From Lithospermum erythrorhizon (Eukaryota > Streptophyta > Magnoliopsida > Boraginales > Boraginaceae): a stretch of DNA of 64,000 nucleotides. Within the stretch, counting starts at the first letter, position 1; every line of letters begins with the position of its first letter. The position numbers were made by a program, and so were the translations under genes. Of this stretch, positions 58,068 through 64,000 are shown one piece after another. Under the pieces are notes generated by a model. The model was not told where the DNA came from. It was given only the letters and a program-made list of their open reading frames with translations, and made no database searches. Location of the stretch: NCBI GenBank assembly GCA_019722365.1, contig JADFUC010001710.1, positions 58,037 to 122,036 of the forward strand, read 5' to 3'.

Positions 58068-58100
58068 TTTCGAGGACGAAATTTATAAGATAGGTAAATT
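58068..58100 (+). other. Conserved TTTCGAGGACGAAATTT motif and polypurine tract
   Basis: 'aatttcgaggacgaaattta' ends just before 'taagataggtaaatt', which directly abuts the 3' LTR at 58101. The motif marks the end of Tekay/Del internal regions. Confidence 0.8.
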
Positions 58101-60586
58101 TGTGATAACTTGGATTCCGTATTAATATTATGAAATAGTATACTAGTTGCTCGGTGGAGTATTCGAGGAGAAACCGAAATTTTGAAGTTGAATCGTTGGA
58201 GATATGGCGAATCGATCGGGTTGATAGTGCGATTTGGTATTTAAGATTTTAAAGTTATGTCAGTGGTATAATAATATGATTTGGGGGATTAAGTTAAAAA
58301 TTTATATTAGAGTTGTGTTGTTAAATCGGGGCGAGAAATTGAGCCGAAAGGCGAGCGAAGCGACTAGTCTTGAATATTTTTTGGAGTGCGGACCAGGAAC
58401 TTTTTTAATCATCAACATCACGCCCGAGATTATCCGAACACAAGCTTCGTCCTCTTTCTCCACTCCTCTTGGCTTTGAATTTTCTCCACCATTTTTCCAC
58501 ATGATTTTGTTAAATTTTCTTCCAAATTTGGCGACTTTGGCCCCTAAAATTTTTACGGAGAGATTCCCGAGACATTCTCTACGTTTTGAGGTAAGAAGTT
58601 CAAATATTTTTGGAGTATTTCTTGAGTTTTTTTTGAAGTTGACTTTTATGAATGTTGGTTGACTTTTAGATCTTGAAATTATAATGAGTATAGAAATGTT
58701 ATCGAGTATCGATTGGGAGATTGCTTCGATGATTTTGAGTAGTTATTAGGGGTTAGAAAGTGGTGTAAGTGTTATGTTGACTTTTATTGACTTTTCTTAA
58801 ATTGACATTAAATAAATATGAGGTTAAAGGACTTTAATATATGGTTGTTTGGGTATAGAATTATTGGTTTGGATGGATAGGTGGTAGAATTTTAGTTGAG
58901 AGAGTTTGGGAAGAAGTTAGGCATAGCTTTTTAAATTGATTGAATTGGAGGTTGTATTTAATGGATTAATTGGTTGTCAGTGATTCTTTGGGTTGTTTTG
59001 AAGTGTGTTTAGGGTTATTGTTGGGGTAATTAGGTGATGGCGAATCTTTTGAGATTACAACGAAGTTGGCGATTTGAATATAGTTAATAATAGAATGTTA
59101 TAGTGATATCGATCTTGGGAATAGAGATCCTTGCTAAGAGTTATAAATTCGAATCGTGAGGCGTGGTACTTAACACTTGGGGTACACGTATATGTTAAGG
59201 GGGACTACATGGAATGTATTATAAATATCTAATTTCTTTGAATAGGAATTGAGCGGGATCTAGCACGAAGGCGCACAGATGTTTGTTATTCTGCTTTTAG
59301 ACTTGAGGTAGAGTACAAATCTCACGATAGAACCTTTATGTATAATATATTTGTATATACTACATATGATATTTTTGAATTATTCGGATATATGTATTGT
59401 GTGACCATGATGATATTATTATGTGGAAATTGAGATTTATGAGTTATACTTTGAAATAATTGAGATTATAATTGATATTATGTGTACATTTTGGTCCCCG
59501 ATTCATATATGATGAAGTAATGGAGATTTTAAAGTTATATTATGAGATAGTGAGACTATAATTCATATAATGAGATATTAGTGATTATGACTTATATCAT
59601 GAGATAGTTGTGAACATGATTTATATTATGAGGCGTATGTGTGTTATATATGTGGTATTGTCTTTGTGTGTGGTAAATGTCTTGATGTCTTTGATTGATT
59701 TATGTGTTACTAACGGGCCAGTGGTGACCCCGACCGGGAGGTTTGGCGTGGTGTGCATATCGTGAGGGTTGCCAGGTGGATTCGGGAGGTTTGGTGTGAT
59801 ATGCGCATTGAGGTGTAGCCTCGGTCGGGAGGATGGAGGTGAGGCCTGTCCCGATTATTTGAGGTGGATTCCTCATATGTGTATTATTTGGAGGTGGATT
59901 CCTCATATATTGTATTATTATTGGAGGTGGATTCTCGTATGTGTATGTATTATTTGGAGGTGGATTCCTCATTTGATGATTTTGTGTGTTAGGATTGTTA
60001 TTTCCGTTAGATGAGTATATGTTATTGAGGGTTGTAGGCTCACATGTGTATTATCTACGCTGACTTTTGAATGATTATTAAATATGGCAGTTAATAATTG
60101 TATATATATATATATCGGCTTTGAAAATATATGAGAGGACCAAATGCAGCTGATATTTGTATTCACTTAAGCAATAAGAGCTCACATTCTCTGTGGGCGG
60201 CGTTTTGGCATACTGAGTCTCTCTAGGAAGCGATGTCCTTGAGGTGGCCGAGATCATTCTTCTGAAGATCTTAGGTGAGGCGGTGGTGGCATAGGAAGTC
60301 CTCGTCGGTCTTTTGTCAAAAATTTATATTTGAGGCGGTGGGTTGTATTATATTGGCGAGTACGTTGTCATACTTTCCTTATGATGATGTATTTTTTGGA
60401 TACTGTGTTGCATTGTCCACGTTATTTTGTTGGATGTATTGTTGGAACACCACGATGGAAATAGGAGCTTTATTTGATAATCGGCGGGTTATGTTGTTAT
60501 TGTATCCGTAGTTTGGTGACTGCAGTATCTGAGGTTGTTAATGATCTTAACCTGAGGCGGCCGACTTGGGGTGGAATTAATTCTGA
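58101..60586 (+). repeat. 3' LTR of the gypsy element
   Basis: It starts TGTGATAACTTGG. The last bases differ from the 5' LTR: '...ggtggaattaattctga', against '...ggtgggtcgttaca'. The end is therefore placed by analogy with the 'ttctga' ends at 174 and 6720. The minisatellite lies at 59853-59970. Confidence 0.82.
59853..59970 (+). repeat. GGAGGTGGATTC minisatellite in the 3' LTR
   Basis: Four units of 'ggaggtggattcctcatatg' type (the first reads 'tgaggtgga'), one more than in the 5' LTR. Confidence 0.85.
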
Positions 60587-60660
60587 GATTGAGCATATGC
60601 GCATTAGAGGTTGTTATAGTTGTGGAGATATGAGAGATAGATGGGTTGATGACTAGAGTT
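60587..60660 (+). pseudogene. Gag zinc-knuckle scrap of another gypsy copy
   Basis: IEHMRIRGCYSCGDMRDRW directly follows the 3' LTR. It contains C-X2-C and resembles the start of the retroviral-type zinc knuckle of gypsy gag. It is not part of the element on its left, whose LTR ends here, so an older gag sequence lies at the insertion or deletion junction. Confidence 0.45.
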
Positions 60661-61649
60661 ATAGTCGTTGTTGAGTATCTACGATTTTATTATATAGGTG
60701 ATGGTGTGCACTTGTGAGACTTTGTATTATATCTTGACACAATTTGTTCCCAAGAGTTCTATGGGTGTTGTATAATCGTCTTATGACTCATTTATTAGTT
60801 ATAAAATTGTCTTGATTATACTAGATGTTACCTTGAGGAAATTATGTCGAGGTAGGTTTTGGTTGATCGTTGTTAATATGATCGATTTTTCTTAATGAAT
60901 ACTAGGTTAGTATAAATCGTTATACGTCCTTTAAGGTGAAAGTTGAGTTGGTTAATGGTTGAGATAACTTTGAATATGAAGACATTAAGTATAAAAATTA
61001 TAAATCGTGTGTTTATGCTAATCTATAGATGATGTTGATGATATTTATTTGTATATAGTGAAAAGTTGGATTCAAAGCGTGTTAGTATATAGTTATGATC
61101 GACCACGGCGTTGATACCGTTGCGGTGAATAAGTTCGTAGACTAAATGAAGATTTTTGGTGAGATAATTCCATACTTAAGTTATCTTGATTTAAGATATA
61201 AAGTTCTTCGGTTGTATTAAAGTAATGAAGCTTGATTTAGGAGGTTCAAATCCAAACATTTAGACATCATTGGGAGGTGTACGACTATAATTGGGAGTAG
61301 CACTTTAAGATATTTAAAGATAAATTAGGATTTGAGTTGTGTATGCTTGAGTTATGAGATGTTGAGATATATATGTTTGAGTTGTTGTGTGTGTTTGAGT
61401 TGCATATATATCGGGTATTAGCTATCACTTGAGAAAGATAACAAATAGAGAGATATCTCTGTGATTAAGGTGTGCGTGATTAGTTGTTGGCGTGGTGTGG
61501 ATTTGTGGGTGTTGGTCGAAAAGCCATTAAGGAAAGATTTATCTTGTCGAGGAAGGAGCATATAAAATATATTAACTCTTGAGGTGGATAGTCGTTAAAT
61601 AGTTAAAGTCTTGGGTATCCTTGTTTGTAATTAGTAGGAATTCAACCTG
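60661..61649. other. Unassigned, probably decayed gypsy internal or LTR sequence
   Basis: T- and G-rich plus strand like the neighbouring gypsy sequence, but no conserved block could be read. The following LTR end becomes recognisable only from about 61650. Confidence 0.4.
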
Positions 61650-62087
61650 TGATATTTGTTTTCACTCGGCTTTTTAGAGGCGACTCCACTGTTCGCTTCA
61701 CGAGGCGGGCATTTTATGCCCTAGGTTGTTCTTGAGGATGAGCCGAGATGCATTGGCCGATTAAGAGGCTGCGTACCCGCGGAGGTGGCGATGGTGAAAC
61801 CCAAAGACCTCAGCCGGTCGTACTTTTATCTTCTTTTTGGAGATTATGTTGTGCTTAATAACTATTATTGTCTTGAGTTGTAAAACAAGTTGTGTAATGT
61901 TGTATTTATATTATTATTTTCAAGTTGTTGTGGGTTGATTAGTTCACCCGATGGGCGGGGATTGTATTATTGTTATTATCGCGTTAAATGAAGTCATTTT
62001 AATCGTTATCAAATAGGTGGTGACTCTGATTATTCAAGTTGATGACGGTCCCAACCTCGGGGGGCCCACAGGCCGAGGTCGTTATGA
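61650..62087 (+). repeat. 3' portion of a Tekay-like LTR (5' LTR of a second element)
   Basis: 'gatatttgttttcactcggc', 'gaggcgactccactgttcgc' and 'gggcattttatgccctaggt' match 52750-52825 of the central element. It ends '...gatgacggtcccaacctcgg' and 'gaggtcgttatga'. A primer binding site follows, so this is a 5' LTR; its own start is not recognisable. Confidence 0.8.
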
Positions 62088-62090
62088 ATT

Positions 62091-62110
62091 TGGTGCTCGA
62101 GCCTAGGTTT
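62091..62110 (+). other. Primer binding site of the second gypsy element
   Basis: TGGTGCTCGAGCCTAGG matches TGGTATCAGAGCCTAGG (initiator-Met tRNA) with a few changes, three bases after the LTR end. Confidence 0.75.
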
Positions 62111-63920
62111 TATCTGTTTTCTTGATTATGTCTCGTGTAGTTGTATTACTTTGGGTTTTTAGGTTGTAAGTGTGTGTTATTGTGGCCAGGTGGTTCTCTG
62201 GTTTTGAGTCCGTTTCTTTTGAATCAAGTTGGTATTTGAGGGCCTTAGCTAGAAGATTTCGTTGACTGCATACGAAGGTCTTAGAGGCCCCACCTTAGAT
62301 TTTGTTCTGTGGTGTTAATTGATTGAGATGTATTATACTATGAGACGTGTGAACTAATTATGTTAATATGACGTACGTTGAGTTATATGTATATGTTGAG
62401 ATGGGTAACTGGGTATAATATGGAGATCAGCACGATGGGTTGTTATATATATATGATGGGTTATATTGAAACAAGACATGTTATGGTTTAGAATATGATG
62501 TATTGAAGCTATATTTTAGGAAGTGTCTTAGTAGTTGATGTATTTAGTAAAGTGATAATGAGACTTTATGGTGGGAGAATAAAATTTAGGATGGGTTGTG
62601 ATAATTGACATACGATATCTCGAGGTGGAATTGTAAAGAATATCAATTGGGTTATAAGTAAGGATACCGGTTAAATATGATGTGTGATTATAAGAAAATG
62701 TGAAACTTGGGTTGATCAGAAATGGTAAGTAAGTCAGGGTGGATACAAATCGAGGTTGAATAAGAAGAGAGTTTTGGGTTCATCCGTTAATAATGTTTAA
62801 ATAAGAAAGGGTTAGGTGGTTGGCGGATTTTATCTTTTGTGATAATTGATGGTTATTCTTAAGGATGTAAACTGCGGGGACATTTTTGGGAATGAGGAAT
62901 TTTCTTGGATGAATATGTTTGAGAATACGGAGAAAACGTATTTATATCGGGAGAGATTATTAAAAGGGGTTCCTAGTGTGGAATTTGAAGTTGTTGATAG
63001 AAGTTGTTTTGATTGGGTGAACTTAAGGGTATTAAGAGGTTAGTTGAGGAGGATTTTGGTGACATGTAGTCATGGGATTAGCACTTGATAGTAGTGTAAG
63101 ATGTTGATTTTTAAAACAATTAAGAATTTTTCTTGTATACTTGGAGTAATTGGGGATAGAGTATCTTTGCGTTGTTGTGGAATATGGATGTGAGAGGATA
63201 GAGAAGGAGTAAGTCGTTATGTAATAAGATAGAAAATGTTTAATCTGGAGTGAATGATAAAGAGATTGTATTGATTTGGGTTGAGGTGGAATATTTAGGT
63301 GATGAGTTGATAATGCGTTTAGTGATGCGGAAAGAGTATACATGCTGGCGAATATTAAGTAGTAGATAAATGAACTTATAATAGTGGAGAATTAAACAAG
63401 AGGACTTATGCGGTTACTAACCCTTGGCCAAGGAGCTTAGGGAATTGATAATGTTGATTGTGATTGAAGGGGTTGAATAGAAGGTTATTATAGGTTACGG
63501 TGGGGTATTATGAGAGGGTAGTGAATAGAAGCGAGATAAGATTAAATTAAATTGTAGTATTGCATAAATTTGTATGTTGAATAAACCATAAGATTTCGTG
63601 AAAGTATAAAAGTCATAAGGACATAAATCAACAAGTTAATACTAGTTGTGGATTCAAGGTAGGAAATTGTTAACAACATTATGATAATTGAAATTTGTTG
63701 TTATATGAAGGGATTGACAATAAATTGAGGTGATATAAAGTGTGAGTGTAAAGTTGGGGTGGTAAAACGTGGATCGACTATCTAAAATAAAGGTATTCGC
63801 TTGATACTAGATAATAAGAAGTTTTGAAGGAGGATTGTGGCAACCTTGGCGAGTTTTAGATATAAACCCCAGAGTGATGATGTTGGTGGTATTGTTGGTA
63901 TTTTATAAGGTAAGGTAGAT
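62111..63920 (+). mobile_element. Internal region of a gypsy derivative without recognisable gag-pol
   Basis: About 1.8 kb between the primer binding site and the next LTR. I see no protease, RT, RNase H or integrase motif. The longest frame (62846-63043, 65 codons) matches nothing known to me. The end, 'ttataaggtaaggtagat', abuts the LTR at 63921 in the same way as 'ataagataggtaaatt' does at 58101, so it serves as polypurine tract. Likely a deletion or non-autonomous (LARD/TRIM-like) derivative. Confidence 0.6.
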
Positions 63921-64000
63921 TGTAATAAACGTTCACGTACTAATATTACATACAATATTATACTTCTAGATTTTCGTTATTTAGGAAAACTCATACTTAT
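63921..64000 (+). repeat. Start of a Tekay-like LTR, cut by the window edge
   Basis: TGTAATAAACGTTCACGTACT, then 'aatattacatacaatattat' and 'ttcgttatttaggaaaa', matches the LTR starts at 48532, 50720 and 58101. Presumed 3' LTR of the element that begins before 62087. Confidence 0.8.

Larger units (their letters stand above)
50720..60586 (+). mobile_element. Ty3/gypsy chromovirus (Tekay/Del type) with both LTRs
   Basis: The two LTRs of about 2.48 kb (50720-53195 and 58101-60586) flank 4.9 kb holding, in order, PBS, gag, protease, RT, RNase H, integrase, a chromodomain-like end and a polypurine tract. RT before integrase defines Ty3/gypsy. The chromodomain and the 'ttcgaggacgaaattt' motif before the polypurine tract place it among Tekay/Del chromoviruses. 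The flanks AGTTG and GATTG are a poor target duplication. It lies next to an older LTR of the same family on the left and a gag scrap on the right. All frames are broken. Confidence 0.9.

Noticed and set aside
58234..58662. 142-codon plus-strand open frame
   Set aside because: It lies entirely inside the 3' LTR, and the same region of the 5' LTR does not keep the frame.

Overview
The window looks like repeat-rich plant nuclear DNA, most likely from a eudicot. The evidence is a single clear intron-containing host gene, plant-type Ty1/copia and chromovirus Ty3/gypsy retrotransposons, a PIF/Harbinger transposase remnant, Stowaway-like and MULE-like MITEs, a tRNA-derived SINE and CACTA-type termini. 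There is nothing prokaryotic: no operons, CRISPR arrays, rRNA or bona fide tRNA genes. The species cannot be named from the sequence.

Layout. 1-4.3 kb: the end of a gypsy LTR sitting inside a PIF/Harbinger pseudogene, then a 475-bp MITE with 9-bp target duplications, an adjoining SINE with a perfect 14-bp target duplication, a GGTTCGGTT-rich element and a copia RNase H scrap. 4.33-6.72 kb: a solo gypsy LTR with a 5-bp target duplication (AAATA). 6.8-15 kb: an old minus-strand copia element (B) split by a structurally complete minus-strand copia element (C, 8480-13521, LTRs of 192 and 186 bp). 15.3-19 kb: another minus-strand copia pol remnant (D). 20.06-23.3 kb: a shortened minus-strand copia element (E) with LTRs and primer binding site but only gag-like coding remnants.

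23.3-30.7 kb is the one island of low-copy sequence. It carries a two-exon RING-CH (RINGv) gene (26819-29697, plus strand) with a Stowaway-like MITE in its 2.27-kb intron, plus an unrecognised minus-strand reading frame near 24.5 kb. 30.7-35.1 kb: copia LTR sequence and a gag-only copia derivative (F). 35.96-40.13 kb: a CACTA-like non-autonomous element interrupted by a minus-strand solo gypsy LTR. 41.4-43.5 kb: another lone LTR. 44.4-46.6 kb: a minus-strand copia pol remnant (G).

48.5-64 kb is a nest of related gypsy elements. Its centre is an element with both LTRs (50720-60586, about 2.48-kb LTRs) of the chromovirus Tekay/Del type: PBS, gag, protease, RT, RNase H, integrase, a chromodomain-like C terminus and the polypurine tract. 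At least nine LTR copies or pieces of this family occur in the window, on both strands.

Every transposon coding region is broken by stops and small frameshifts, whereas the RINGv gene reads cleanly. The two LTRs of the central gypsy element differ largely by 1-3 base indels, so part of the apparent decay may be uncorrected long-read assembly error. I found no convincing novel multi-gene system. The most interesting points are the nested architecture, LTR subfamilies carrying different minisatellites at the same relative position, the adjoining MITE/SINE insertions, and the RINGv gene whose intron separates the last two zinc ligands of its domain.
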